Positions 1-8,728 are shown, numbered from the stretch's first letter. The stretch: DNA of 37,184 nucleotides from Candidatus Muiribacteriota bacterium (GCA_030633305.1 DAOVTB010000018.1:1-37184), one strand, 5' to 3'. A program made the numbers and translations. Notes: generated by a model from the sequence alone, not told the origin.

Positions 1-38
1 AACATGTCTTCAAAATACTCAAACAAGGTTAATTTTTC

Positions 39-67
39 TTGAATCCATTTTGGTATAAGGTTATATT
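39..67 (+). promoter_or_regulatory. Predicted sigma70-type promoter
   Basis: The -35 box TTGAAT lies at 39-44 and the -10 box TATATT at 62-67, with a 17-nt spacer. It is followed by a strong Shine-Dalgarno (GGAGGA, 95-100) and a 17-codon ORF. It may also drive the small membrane-protein gene at 232. Prediction from consensus only. Confidence 0.5.
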
Positions 68-105
68 TAAATTACTTCTATAATCATCATATTCGGAGGA
101 ATAAA

Positions 106-159
106 ATGCCTAAATGGTTAAAAGGCTGCTTAATTGCTTTATTGCTCAAAGTTGTTTAG
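106..159 (+). CDS. Possible 17-aa hydrophobic micropeptide or gene remnant
   Basis: This ORF reads MPKWLKGCLIALLLKVV and then TAG. It starts 5 nt after a perfect Shine-Dalgarno GGAGGA (95-100) and lies below a good promoter. The peptide has a basic amino end and a hydrophobic core, like the start of a signal peptide or membrane segment. It could be a real small membrane peptide, a leader for the gene at 232, or the first codons of a decayed membrane-protein gene. No continuation of a longer protein is evident after the stop in the other two frames. Function unknown. Confidence 0.35.
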   Translation: MPKWLKGCLIALLLKVV

Positions 160-231
160 ATTTGCTCCACGTGTGTTAAAATGACGAGAAGATAATGAAG
201 GTTCAATAATAATTGATTACTGGAGAATCTA

Positions 232-570
232 ATGGGAGAGATTATTTGTATTTTTATTATATTTATCGGGGCCTATGCATTTGTTAAAGGTGAGTACACT
301 GTTTCTGGAAATAACAAAATTTATGGACTTGATGCAAAAATATTAGGTTCAGTTTTCTGTATTTCAGGATTAGGTTTTTTTATTGTTCCACAATTTAGCT
401 TACATATAATAGGAATTATGTGTGTAACTTCAATCTTTTTTTATTGTAAAGCAATGATGGGCGTAAAGGGAAAATCAAATGGAACGAGTGGGAACTTGAT
501 AAAACTATTCTTAATAGCAATAATGGTTATACTTGTTATAGTACTACTCATTCAATATGTATTAAATTAA
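232..570 (+). CDS. Small integral membrane protein, unknown function
   Basis: The protein has 112 residues and three or four hydrophobic stretches, at about residues 2-18, 37-70 and 89-111. The first helix starts right after the N-terminus and no cleavage site is obvious. A GGAG Shine-Dalgarno lies about 7 nt before the ATG (tggagaatctaATG). No family is recognised and no catalytic motif is visible. It stands alone, downstream of the mini-ORF at 106 and convergent with the NifX-like gene. The stop codon lies in the left arm of a perfect 9-bp inverted repeat. Confidence 0.6.
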   Translation: MGEIICIFIIFIGAYAFVKGEYTVSGNNKIYGLDAKILGSVFCISGLGFFIVPQFSLHIIGIMCVTSIFFYCKAMMGVKGKSNGTSGNLIKLFLIAIMVILVIVLLIQYVLN

Positions 571-597
571 CAGACACCCCGATAGAGATGTCTGTTA
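568..597. terminator. Perfect 9-bp inverted repeat between convergent genes
   Basis: TAACAGACA (568-576) and TGTCTGTTA (589-597) form a perfect stem with a 12-nt loop, between the stops of two convergent genes. The left arm includes the stop codon of the upstream gene. No T-tract follows on either strand, so a factor-independent terminator is possible but not typical. Confidence 0.4.
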
Positions 598-615
598 TAA
601 ACTATTAGTCTTATA

Positions 616-999
616 TTAGTGACTCTGACCGCCACCGCAGACTTGTTCAGGCGAAATCTTTGGTAAATTTTCTGCTATCAGATCTTCAACGACTGATTTG
701 ATATCCTGTCGTTCGCCATCAAAATATACATCAATACCGACATTTTTGAAACCCATAAGTGGACGCATGCCCATACCACCAACGATCAATGCATTTACTT
801 TCAATCCGGCAAGTAAATTTACAGGTACCATACAACCACCCTCAACGTGTTCCTGATTAGGAACAATAGTCTCTTTTATGATCTTACCTTCTTCCACATC
901 AATAATTGTAAAAACATCACAATGACCAAAATGACCTGATCTATTACCTTCCATTCCACCTTTGCCATCTGAAGGGATTGCAATTCTTCCGTTTTTCAT
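616..999 (-). CDS. NifX/NifB-type (dinitrogenase iron-molybdenum cofactor) family protein
   Basis: This 127-aa protein matches the small stand-alone family of the NifX/NafY/NifB C-terminal domain, which binds iron-sulfur or FeMo-type clusters. Visible hallmarks are the opening strand RIAIPSDGKGG, then GHFGHCDVFTIIDVEEG, the central NLLAGLKVNALIVGGMGMRPL, and the short Gly-Gly-Gly-Gln-Ser-His tail. Its size is normal for the family. A perfect AAGGAG Shine-Dalgarno precedes the ATG. No nif structural genes are nearby, so nitrogen fixation should not be inferred; such proteins are common in anaerobes and often have unknown roles in Fe-S metabolism. It is a single gene with its own promoter (1032-1060). 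Confidence 0.85.
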   Translation of the reverse strand: MKNGRIAIPSDGKGGMEGNRSGHFGHCDVFTIIDVEEGKIIKETIVPNQEHVEGGCMVPVNLLAGLKVNALIVGGMGMRPLMGFKNVGIDVYFDGERQDIKSVVEDLIAENLPKISPEQVCGGGQSH

Positions 1000-1031
1000 A
1001 AGTGTTATCTCCTTTAAAATTTATATTTGGA

Positions 1032-1060
1032 ATAATATACAATATACTCGTGTTTTACAA
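1032..1060 (-). promoter_or_regulatory. Predicted promoter of the NifX-like gene
   Basis: Read on the minus strand: -35 TTGTAA (1060-1055), 17-nt spacer, -10 TATTAT (1037-1032), about 30 nt upstream of the ATG. Consensus-based prediction. Confidence 0.5.
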
Positions 1061-1102
1061 CAAAATTCCTGATTTTTAAGGTATTTAATTATAAAGTGTT
1101 CA

Positions 1103-2383
1103 TTATTCGTGTCTAAGTGCTTCAATTGGATCAAGATTAGCTGCCTTTGATGCAGGAAAATAAGAAAACACGATTCCCACAGTAAAAGAAACTGCAAAAG
1201 ACAGAATCACAGAAAATGATGTTATCATTGTGGACCATTCCAGAAAATGGCTTACACTGTGACTAAGCACAAATCCAAGACCAATTCCAATAATTCCACC
1301 TGCAATTGAGATCAGAACTCCTTCTATAAGAAATTGCAGCCTTATATCGTTTTTACTTGCACCAATTGATCTTCGAATACCAATTTCCTTGGTTCTTTCA
1401 TTTACCGTAGCAAGCATAATATTCATAATACCGATACCGCCAACTAGCAATGAAAGTGAGGCGATAAGCGAAAGTACTATGCCAAATATCTCCTGTGTTT
1501 TCTGACTTTGTTCCAATATTTCAAGTGGAATGACCAGTTCTACATCGTCAATTTCCTTATGCCTTCTCTTTAAGATCTTACTTATTATTTTTCCTGCATC
1601 CCGGAGTTGATTTTCATTTTCGATACTTAGGATGACTTCAGTTAGTCTATGATAAGTTGGATCCTCAGAAGAGTTTTTGTAACCTTTTGAATTGGTCTTT
1701 AGACTAAATTTTTTAAGTGCAGTCGAAATTGGTATATAAACATCTCTGTTAACATCTCTTGATTTTAGTGCTTTTGCATTACTGGTAGTCCCGTTTTTAG
1801 AAGATTTATCTGGAAGGAAACCGATTACTGTAAAATGTTTCCCACCAATCATGATTTTTTTCCCTACAGGGTTTCTGTTAACAAAAAGCTCTTTTTTTAT
1901 TTCATAACCAAGAACACAGACAAGTCTATACTCATCAACATCATGTTTTCTTATGAAGCGCCCTCTGTTTGTTTTGATTTCAAAGACTTTGGCAAATGAT
2001 TCATTTATTCCTACTATACTGCATTTTGGATTTTTTCCATTATATCGTAATCCTGTTTCAATAACTGCCTGAGGTGCAATATGTACAATAAAATCACATG
2101 TTTCATCGAGGTATGCTACATCGTCCATTGACAATCCTACACTATAATTTCTTTTTGCAAGTTGCAGTTTTTCTTTTCCAAGAACAGATGATTTTATGAT
2201 TATGTTTCTTGCACCATATTCTCTGATTTGCTTGATTATCTCTTCTTCAGCACCTCTTCCGATTGAAAGCATGGAGATAACAGCCCCGACTCCAAAAATA
2301 ATTCCAAGCATTGTAAGAAAAGATCTGAATTTCTGATGCATGATGCTTTGGAAACCTATTCTTAATGCTGAAAAAAAATTCAT
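1103..2383 (-). CDS. MacB/FtsX-family ABC transporter permease
   Basis: This 426-aa permease is the membrane subunit of a mechanotransmission-type (type VII) ABC exporter. It has the standard architecture: an N-terminal membrane helix at about 20-42 (FLTMLGIIFGVGAVISMLSI), a large extracytoplasmic MacB core domain at about 45-285, and three C-terminal helices at about 300-322, 345-370 and 385-410. The FtsX-type signature IMNIMLATVNERTKEIGIRR is clear. Full-length MacB carries its own ATPase; here the ATPase is a separate gene whose stop overlaps this start (ATGA, 2380-2383), so translation is probably coupled. It is the last gene of the exporter operon. The substrate is not apparent from sequence. 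Confidence 0.92.
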   Translation of the reverse strand: MNFFSALRIGFQSIMHQKFRSFLTMLGIIFGVGAVISMLSIGRGAEEEIIKQIREYGARNIIIKSSVLGKEKLQLAKRNYSVGLSMDDVAYLDETCDFIVHIAPQAVIETGLRYNGKNPKCSIVGINESFAKVFEIKTNRGRFIRKHDVDEYRLVCVLGYEIKKELFVNRNPVGKKIMIGGKHFTVIGFLPDKSSKNGTTSNAKALKSRDVNRDVYIPISTALKKFSLKTNSKGYKNSSEDPTYHRLTEVILSIENENQLRDAGKIISKILKRRHKEIDDVELVIPLEILEQSQKTQEIFGIVLSLIASLSLLVGGIGIMNIMLATVNERTKEIGIRRSIGASKNDIRLQFLIEGVLISIAGGIIGIGLGFVLSHSVSHFLEWSTMITSFSVILSFAVSFTVGIVFSYFPASKAANLDPIEALRHE

Positions 2384-3159
2384 GACTTGGTCCCCATCTC
2401 AACTTTTTTTGAAAAAATACTTTTTGTATCAAATTGATTTAACGATTCACTTTTAGCTTTCATTTGATCCTTTACTGTTTCATCTGACAGCAAAAGACCG
2501 TCATGGACAGTTACAATCCGTTTTGAATATTGTGAAACTTCCTTGTCATGTGTGACCATTATTACTGTTTTGCCAGCCTCATTTAATTTCTGGAAAATTT
2601 CAATGATTTCCATTCCGGTTTTGCTGTCCAGATTACCTGTTGGTTCATCAGCAAGGAGCATATCAGGATCATTGACAAGTGCTCGTGCAATTGCGACTCT
2701 CTGGCATTGCCCTCCGGATAATTGCAGGGGAGTATGATTTTGTTTTTCGAATAATCCCACAGCATTCAGCAACATATCTATTCTTTTTCGATAATTTCTT
2801 TTTTTCTCATGACAATAAACAAGAGGGAGTTCAACATTCTGCCTGACTGAAGCATTCATAAGGAGATTAAAAGATTGGAAAATGAATCCAATTTCCTGAT
2901 TTCTGAAATAAGATAGTTCCTTATCGTGAAGTTTCATGAGTTCTTTTCCCCTGTATAGGAAATCTCCATCAGTCTGACGGTCAAGACATCCGAGAATATA
3001 CAACAAAGTGGATTTTCCAGATCCTGATGATCCCATAATGCTGACAAATTCACCTTCGTGGATATCTACTGACACACCGTCAAGGGCACGGACAATGTTA
3101 TCACCCATCTTGTAGTATCTTTTAAGATTTTTAACGCAAATTAAATCTTTTCCAGCCAA
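2380..3159 (-). CDS. ABC transporter ATP-binding protein (LolD/MacB type)
   Basis: The 259-aa ATPase of the exporter has all motifs intact: Walker A GSSGSGKST (43-51), the signature LSGGQCQRVAIARAL, and Walker B MLLADEPTGNLD. The DEPTGNLDS form is typical of the LolD/FtsE/MacB group that energises FtsX-like permeases. The start is TTG, supported by an AAGGAG Shine-Dalgarno 7 nt upstream, and it overlaps the end of the double-adaptor gene by 19 nt. About 30 residues past the usual C-terminus form a charged extension. The gene pairs with the permease that follows with a 4-nt overlap. Confidence 0.93.
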   Translation of the reverse strand: MAGKDLICVKNLKRYYKMGDNIVRALDGVSVDIHEGEFVSIMGSSGSGKSTLLYILGCLDRQTDGDFLYRGKELMKLHDKELSYFRNQEIGFIFQSFNLLMNASVRQNVELPLVYCHEKKRNYRKRIDMLLNAVGLFEKQNHTPLQLSGGQCQRVAIARALVNDPDMLLADEPTGNLDSKTGMEIIEIFQKLNEAGKTVIMVTHDKEVSQYSKRIVTVHDGLLLSDETVKDQMKAKSESLNQFDTKSIFSKKVEMGTKS

Positions 3160-5939
3160 ACTGAATCTCCTTCATTTATTCCACTTTTAATGATTACAAA
3201 ATCAATATTTTTTTCTCCAATTTTAACATACTTTTTTTCCATATTACCAACATATACATATTGACCCTTGCTATCGCTAAAAATAGCTGAAATGGGAATG
3301 GTGAGCACTTGAGAGTATTTTTTTGTAATAATTTCAAAGTCTACTGTCATGCCAGGTTGAAATTTTGGAGAGATCTCAAGACATTTGATTTTTATTTCAA
3401 ATACTTTACTTTCGTTTTCGTCTGAATTTCCGCCAAGAAAATCAAACATCCCCCCAGTAGATTTTTCTTTAGCAAAAAATCCCAGATCAGATAATACACC
3501 TTTATATTTTTTATTTTTATCAGAAGTCAGATTAAAGATTACTTGCTGACCGATTTTTAATTTTCCAATACCGTTTTCAGGAACTTCACCATTTATTATG
3601 AAACTGCTTAGATTAGCTATTTTTAAAAATGACATTGTTCCATTTGCTGTATCACCTTCTTCAATTTTACCAAACTTGTTCCCCTTAAAGGTTTTTACAT
3701 AGACAGATGTTCCATCACATGGGGATTTCACATCGAGCTTTTTCAGAATTTTCTTGATTTCCTCAATTCTTTTTTTTCTTTTTTCCAGTCTATGTGCATT
3801 TTTCTTTAATTCGAGTTCTTTTAATAGTATCCGGTTTTCCAGTTTTTTATTGTTAAGTGCAAGATTAAGTTTTTCCTTTTTTACCTTGATTTTAGCTCGT
3901 AATCTTGAATTTTTTGTTCCACCTTGTACAAGTAGATCATATTTTACTTTTGCCACTTCGTACGTTGCTTTTTTTCCGCCATATCTAAGTGTAAGATCAC
4001 GTATTTCCTGCGCACTGACAATTCCCTGTTTCAATATCTCTTTTTTTAACAGGAGTTCCTTGTTGATTTTTTCCATTTCAGACTTGGCCATGTTGATAGC
4101 ATATTTTTTATCCTTTCTTTCCCTTATGGTCCCACCTCTGACAAGTTTTTTTTGTTCGAATAAAGCAATCTTTAGATTATTTTCAGTAATTTTTATTTCT
4201 TCTTTTAATTTATATAATTCAGCATCAGCTTTTTTATTTATCAGTTCCTTTTCTGTTTCCAGTTTTTTAAGAAGTAATTCTTTTTCAAGTAATTTATCTT
4301 CATGTTTTTTTGCATCAATTTTGGCAATATCATCACCTTTTTTTACATTAGTACCTTCAGGAACCAGTTTTACAAGTTTTCCAGAGCGATAGGCAATAAT
4401 ATTTTCAAATTGCTCTGGTTGTAATTCGCCAACATCTTTTACAGAAATAATCAGGTCTCTTTTTTTTACAGTGGTTTCTACTTTATTTGAAATCTCGCTA
4501 CCTGTTTGACTGCGATCTGGAAATGAAAGTTTTTCTCCTTCCTTAAGTCCTGACGTGACGACTGTCTGAGTATAGTTACTTTGGCCAGTTTTAATTTTTC
4601 GTAATGTTTTATCTGCCATCAATACTTCATTATTTATGTTAATAAATTCTGTTGGTATTACAATCTGGTTTTGAAGTTTTTGAAAAATGATGTTGGTGTG
4701 TACTGTCATTTTGGGTTTGAAAACACTGGATAAGGAAGTAACATCTATTGTTACTTTGATATGTTTGATTTTTCCAGTATCATTTCTGTCAAACATACTT
4801 GATTTGATTTCTGCTATCTTGTTTATTTCTGATACTACTCCTTTATATTCCTTATCAGGAAATGACTCAATATTAAAAGTTACCGCCATATTTTCTGCTA
4901 CTTTGCCAATATCGACTTCACTTATGTTAGTTATAATATGCATTTTTCCAAGTGAATGTATATTGGCTACTGCCCATCCTCTGTATACTGGGGATCCAGG
5001 TTTAACTTTTTCCTGCTGACCGTTTGTTACCCAGGTTTTTCCATAAGTTATGACTCCACTTATTTCAGATGTTAAAATAGAACTTTTAATCGTTTCAATT
5101 TCATTTTCAAGCATGGAATTCTGCCATTTTATCCGGGCTTTAACGTGTTCTTTTTCGTTTTGTTTGTTTTTCAAATAAGATTCCAGTTTTTTTTCAGCTT
5201 CAGTTAATTCGATCTTTTTCAAAACGATACTTTTTAAGGATTCTCTTCTCTTTTGATCATCTGCACCTTTTTTTAGCAGTTTGAAATCATAAATAACTGA
5301 TTTTAATCTCAGTTTTTCTGCTTCCAGTGAATATTCCACATTTTTAACGTCTTCAGCTGTTACAAATCCAGCCTTTAAATGTTTCTTTTTTTCAATTAAT
5401 TCGTTTTCATAAGCTTTGATCTGTTTTTCAAGATTTATTTTAGAATTTACAATACGAACATACTCTGCAGCATCTATTCCATGTATCAAACTATCATAAT
5501 ATAATTCATCTATTTCAAGATTGAATCTGGCAAACTCTATCCTGTTTTGTAATTTGAAAGCTCTAAGTTCGTTTCTTAATTTTTTTATATCAAGATCTAT
5601 TCGGAGTATTTCAAGTTCAACTTCATATTTTTCCTTATTATCTTCCTGATCCTCGATTTCAAGTGAACCGATGAAATCTCCTGCATTTAAAAAAGTTCCT
5701 TCAGGAGTTAAAGCCTGGATTTTGCTTACAAATGGAGGGAATACTTTCTGGACTTTGTTTGATTCAAGAATTCCACTTACAGGTAATGAATTTATAAAAG
5801 TTGTTTTTTTTATTTCAAAAAATTCGCTGGTGTTTTTTACATTCTCTTTTTGATATAAAGGAGAAATACAAAACAACAGGAAAAGCAGGGGTAATATTAT
5901 CCCTGATATTTTACTAGTATTATTTTTTGAAGCATTCAT
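3141..5939 (-). CDS. Tandem double membrane-fusion (HlyD/MacA-like) adaptor protein
   Basis: This 932-aa protein is about twice the length of a MacA or RND adaptor. It has an N-terminal membrane anchor (about 11-30) and then two complete adaptor modules in series. Module 1 (about 38-475) has a lipoyl half (KIQALTPEGTFLNAGD), a long helical hairpin (about 100-285), the second lipoyl half (SGVITYGKTW) and a beta-barrel. Module 2 (about 485-932) repeats this order: KLVKLVPEGTNVKKGDDIAK, a helical hairpin at about 540-740, SPCDGTSVYVKTFKG, and a barrel ending in LTIPISAIFSDSKGQYVYVG. Adaptors bridge an inner-membrane pump to an outer-membrane duct. The gene follows the adaptor lipoprotein by 25 nt and overlaps the ATPase gene. 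The start ATG has only a weak SD. No break separates the modules, so this is a true fusion. Confidence 0.88.
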   Translation of the reverse strand: MNASKNNTSKISGIILPLLFLLFCISPLYQKENVKNTSEFFEIKKTTFINSLPVSGILESNKVQKVFPPFVSKIQALTPEGTFLNAGDFIGSLEIEDQEDNKEKYEVELEILRIDLDIKKLRNELRAFKLQNRIEFARFNLEIDELYYDSLIHGIDAAEYVRIVNSKINLEKQIKAYENELIEKKKHLKAGFVTAEDVKNVEYSLEAEKLRLKSVIYDFKLLKKGADDQKRRESLKSIVLKKIELTEAEKKLESYLKNKQNEKEHVKARIKWQNSMLENEIETIKSSILTSEISGVITYGKTWVTNGQQEKVKPGSPVYRGWAVANIHSLGKMHIITNISEVDIGKVAENMAVTFNIESFPDKEYKGVVSEINKIAEIKSSMFDRNDTGKIKHIKVTIDVTSLSSVFKPKMTVHTNIIFQKLQNQIVIPTEFININNEVLMADKTLRKIKTGQSNYTQTVVTSGLKEGEKLSFPDRSQTGSEISNKVETTVKKRDLIISVKDVGELQPEQFENIIAYRSGKLVKLVPEGTNVKKGDDIAKIDAKKHEDKLLEKELLLKKLETEKELINKKADAELYKLKEEIKITENNLKIALFEQKKLVRGGTIRERKDKKYAINMAKSEMEKINKELLLKKEILKQGIVSAQEIRDLTLRYGGKKATYEVAKVKYDLLVQGGTKNSRLRAKIKVKKEKLNLALNNKKLENRILLKELELKKNAHRLEKRKKRIEEIKKILKKLDVKSPCDGTSVYVKTFKGNKFGKIEEGDTANGTMSFLKIANLSSFIINGEVPENGIGKLKIGQQVIFNLTSDKNKKYKGVLSDLGFFAKEKSTGGMFDFLGGNSDENESKVFEIKIKCLEISPKFQPGMTVDFEIITKKYSQVLTIPISAIFSDSKGQYVYVGNMEKKYVKIGEKNIDFVIIKSGINEGDSVWLEKI

Positions 5940-5964
5940 CTTAATTTTCTCAGTAGTTTCTGTG

Positions 5965-7440
5965 TTAATTATTGCAAAAAATCTTCATTCCTGTTTCAAG
6001 CCCTTCAGTTATGAAGTAATAGTCACTGGAATTTGCAAAAGGAGTTATTTTTGTTTTTACCTTTGCAGAGCCATTTTTTATATTAACAAAAAGTTCATTT
6101 TTGTTCTTTGAATAAACAAAGTCTTTTGGAATCCGGATACTTTCAGGAATATTTTTACAAATAATTTTCACAGAGACTGTTTCAAGAGGTTTTATTTTCA
6201 GATTTTTACCATCCAGTAGAATTGATACGTTGAAGAATTTTGCTCCTTTTATATCACCTTTTTCTTTTAATTGTGCAATTTTTTCTATTTTTGTTACACG
6301 TCCTGTATAAATTTTATCTCCTGTAGAAAGGGCTGTAATTTCAGTGCGAGCACCATTTTTTACTAGCTCGATGTCTTTTTCATCTATACAGGCGTTTATT
6401 TTCAATCTTTCAAGATTCAATATCTTAACAAGAGCCATTCCCGGCCAGACATTAGTTCCTATACCTACTTTGCCACTCCAGGTTTTTTGATAAAGAATTA
6501 TTCCTGAAGTAGGTGCTTTTATGATACATTTTTTGATTTCTTTTTTCATTCTTTTTGCTTTAGCTTCTTTACTGTCCAGATCAAATTTGGTTTTTTTAAG
6601 AGTTAAGGCATTAACTTTAATAGAAGATTTTTCGTTATCAACGGCCAGTTTTTTTCCAATTGAATATTTTTCTTGTTCTATCGAGTACTTTTCAAGATCA
6701 ATTTTATCAGAGCCACTTTTTAGAAGTTGATAGTAATTCTGGTCTTTGTTTTTTTGAATTATTGTTTTTTGCAGTTCAAAATTAAGTTTTGAAAATTCAA
6801 GCTCACTTATGAATCCTTTTTCAAGAAGTTTTTTTCTACTGGCAATTCGGAAACTGTATTTTTTTTCATCCACCTTATCCCGAGAAATATTAATGGAGTA
6901 CTTTGAAATTTCGTCAGGATCTTTCCCTTTTTTAAGTATTTTATATACATCGGTGCTGCAATCTAGATTGGCAGATTTCTTTTCAATTGTTTTTGTAAGA
7001 TCAAAGGTTTTTTGATCATCTTCAAGGATTTTGTTCTGAAAATCAATTTTTTTATGTTTAAGATCTAGAAATGTTTGTGAATTTCTTATCTCAAGATTTT
7101 TTGTATCAAACCTTACCACAACTTCATCAGTATTGACGGTGCTGCCTTCTTCCGGCATGTATTCTATAACCATCTGTGCACGTATTCTGGGAGCAGAAAC
7201 CAGCTTTTCTTTTACAGCTTCAACTTTTCCTATTCCGATTACTGTTATTTGATTATTGGCTTTTTTTAGTTTATAGGTAAAAGGAATAATATCATTACTG
7301 GATTTTGATTTAAAGCATCCTGAAATCATAATGACGAATACTAAAACAACTAATCCGAATGTTCCACGAATATTATTTTTTAAGACATTTTTTTTATTTT
7401 TCTTTGTGCCTCTGTGTCTTTGTGCCTTTGTGTGATTCAT
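5965..7440 (-). CDS. Adaptor (HlyD/MacA-like) lipoprotein
   Basis: This 491-aa membrane-fusion protein has a lipoprotein signal: hydrophobic helix about 27-40, then the lipobox I-S-G-C with the acylated Cys at about 42. After it come a lipoyl half (RAQMVIEYMPEEGSTVNTDE), a long helical hairpin (about 110-310), the second lipoyl half (KAPTSGIILYQKTW) and a barrel. The QKTW segment resembles KTWVTNG in module 1 of the 932-aa adaptor, so the two are related. It is the first gene of the exporter operon. The ATG and roughly the first 15 residues (HTKAQRHRGTKKN) are encoded by a copy of a dispersed purine-rich repeat. No in-frame ATG, GTG or TTG gives an alternative start before the signal helix, so the repeat probably supplies initiation. 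The Shine-Dalgarno is weak. Confidence 0.85.
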   Translation of the reverse strand: MNHTKAQRHRGTKKNKKNVLKNNIRGTFGLVVLVFVIMISGCFKSKSSNDIIPFTYKLKKANNQITVIGIGKVEAVKEKLVSAPRIRAQMVIEYMPEEGSTVNTDEVVVRFDTKNLEIRNSQTFLDLKHKKIDFQNKILEDDQKTFDLTKTIEKKSANLDCSTDVYKILKKGKDPDEISKYSINISRDKVDEKKYSFRIASRKKLLEKGFISELEFSKLNFELQKTIIQKNKDQNYYQLLKSGSDKIDLEKYSIEQEKYSIGKKLAVDNEKSSIKVNALTLKKTKFDLDSKEAKAKRMKKEIKKCIIKAPTSGIILYQKTWSGKVGIGTNVWPGMALVKILNLERLKINACIDEKDIELVKNGARTEITALSTGDKIYTGRVTKIEKIAQLKEKGDIKGAKFFNVSILLDGKNLKIKPLETVSVKIICKNIPESIRIPKDFVYSKNKNELFVNIKNGSAKVKTKITPFANSSDYYFITEGLETGMKIFCNN

Positions 7441-7480
7441 TTTTCTTTTTCTCTGTGCCCTGTGGTATAATCTTTTTTAT
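7401..7480 (-). repeat. Purine-rich dispersed repeat, copy A1
   Basis: On the minus strand this reads ACCACAGGGCACAGAG, then CACACAAAGGCACAAAG and CACAGAGGCACAAAG, short units with a roughly 9-nt rhythm. Related copies lie at 8748-8780 (opposite orientation) and 17391-17453 (same orientation). It overlaps the first codons of the adaptor lipoprotein. Just upstream (about 7481-7505) is GACAGGATTAACAAGATA, a second 9-nt-period repeat type. Confidence 0.75.
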
Positions 7481-7543
7481 CTTGTTAATCCTGTCTAATC
7501 TTCTTTGCAACTCTGAGTGATATCTTTTTATTTTCTGATATTA

Positions 7544-8668
7544 TCAATTCTCTATTGGAACTACCATAGTATCAGATAATTTGTCGTGCCATGCGAAATG
7601 GTTTTTTGAAAATATAGCCCAGAAAAAACCAAGTCCGAAAACTAAAAACGAGATATAGTATAGAAAGCTTCTCGAAATTGCATCACGAAATCCTATTTTT
7701 TGACCGTGATGTGTCACAACTTTCAGACCCATTATTTTTTTTCCAAGTGTTTTTTTCCATATCCACAATGATAGGGTTGAATAAAAGATGAAAAATATGA
7801 ATATAAGCTTTTTTTTAGTTGCATCAACTTCTATTTTTTTAGCTATAATTTTCTTTAGATTTTCTTGTATTTCTTTAGGATATTGACTTATATTTTTTGC
7901 CTTGATTTTTTTTATTCCTGCTTGATCAGCAACAGTTTTTAATTGTACCATGCTGTATTTTAAAGACTTATGTGCATTTCCAAGAAGAAATCCTGCAAGG
8001 CAGAAAAGTAAAATAATATCTATTGCGAAAGCTATAAATCTTCTGAATATACCTGCAGTTTTAAGAACTGGTTCAGTTGGAAGAGATTGCTCAACTTTTG
8101 TAGTGTCTTTCTTTTCATCTATTTTTGCAGAAATCAATTTTACTTTCTGTTTATTATGTTCCTGTAATACTTTATAAACTTTGATTTTTTCCGGAATGCC
8201 TTTTAGTAATCTGTAACCGATTTCTGCGGAAGGTACTTCAGACTTGTTCATCGAGAGATATGTTGCTTCGGTAAAAAAAATCTGATTTGCATCCGCAAGA
8301 CCTTCTACTCTTGCAGCAATATTTACAGCCTCACCATATATATCCCCATCTTTTAGGGAAACTTCTCCTGTGTTGATAGCAATCCGTATTTCAATTTTTT
8401 TATCATCAGGTAGACTTTCATTAAATTCCTGAAGTTTTTCCTGTAATGCTATGCCGGAAAGAACAGCGTCTGTCGGACTTTCAAATGTAACTAGGAAAGC
8501 ATCTCCGATAGTCTTAATCAATGTTCCACCATAATCAATGATAACTGGAGTCAGAATATCGTCATGAGTTTTGAGCATCTCGATCATATCTGAACGACTT
8601 GTTGAACTAGTTCGACTAGTAAAGCCTTTGATATCAGTGAACATGATAGAGAGTGTTTTATTGCGCAT
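7544..8668 (-). CDS. Class III adenylate cyclase fused to an RDD membrane domain
   Basis: Residues 1-165 of this 374-aa protein are a class III nucleotide cyclase domain. Metal-binding aspartates are D12 (FTDIKGFT) and D56 (TIGDAF). Lys52 and Asp109 (DGDIYGEAVN) are the ATP-selecting pair, and N116/R120 (NIAARVE) stabilise the transition state. All are present, so cAMP synthesis is expected. A linker (about 170-205) leads to an RDD domain (about 208-370) with the RRFIAFAIDIILLF start, three hydrophobic segments and the closing WHDKLSDTMVV. The catalytic domain should face the cytoplasm. A promoter lies at 8701-8728. It is 103 nt upstream of the exporter operon on the same strand, with repeat DNA between, so co-transcription is uncertain. 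Confidence 0.9.
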   Translation of the reverse strand: MRNKTLSIMFTDIKGFTSRTSSTSRSDMIEMLKTHDDILTPVIIDYGGTLIKTIGDAFLVTFESPTDAVLSGIALQEKLQEFNESLPDDKKIEIRIAINTGEVSLKDGDIYGEAVNIAARVEGLADANQIFFTEATYLSMNKSEVPSAEIGYRLLKGIPEKIKVYKVLQEHNKQKVKLISAKIDEKKDTTKVEQSLPTEPVLKTAGIFRRFIAFAIDIILLFCLAGFLLGNAHKSLKYSMVQLKTVADQAGIKKIKAKNISQYPKEIQENLKKIIAKKIEVDATKKKLIFIFFIFYSTLSLWIWKKTLGKKIMGLKVVTHHGQKIGFRDAISRSFLYYISFLVFGLGFFWAIFSKNHFAWHDKLSDTMVVPIEN

Positions 8669-8700
8669 ATAAATCCTGTGAGATATTAATATATATTTTT

Positions 8701-8728
8701 ACAATATTAACAGAAAATTGATTATCAA
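8701..8728 (-). promoter_or_regulatory. Predicted promoter of the cyclase-RDD gene
   Basis: On the minus strand: -35 TTGATA (8728-8723), 16-nt spacer, -10 TATTGT (8706-8701), about 33 nt before the ATG. Consensus-based prediction. Confidence 0.45.

Noticed and set aside
616-999. NifX-like gene as evidence for nitrogen fixation
   Set aside because: No nifHDK, nifE or nifN is present; stand-alone members of this family are common in non-fixing anaerobes.
3754-4392. 212-codon ORF on the plus strand
   Set aside because: It is the antisense shadow of the Lys/Glu-rich coiled-coil of the double adaptor; its Ser/Phe-rich composition is the mirror of that.
7401-7505. 9-nt-rhythm repeats as a CRISPR array
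   Set aside because: Units are short, imperfect and adjacent, without unique spacers of constant length or cas genes.
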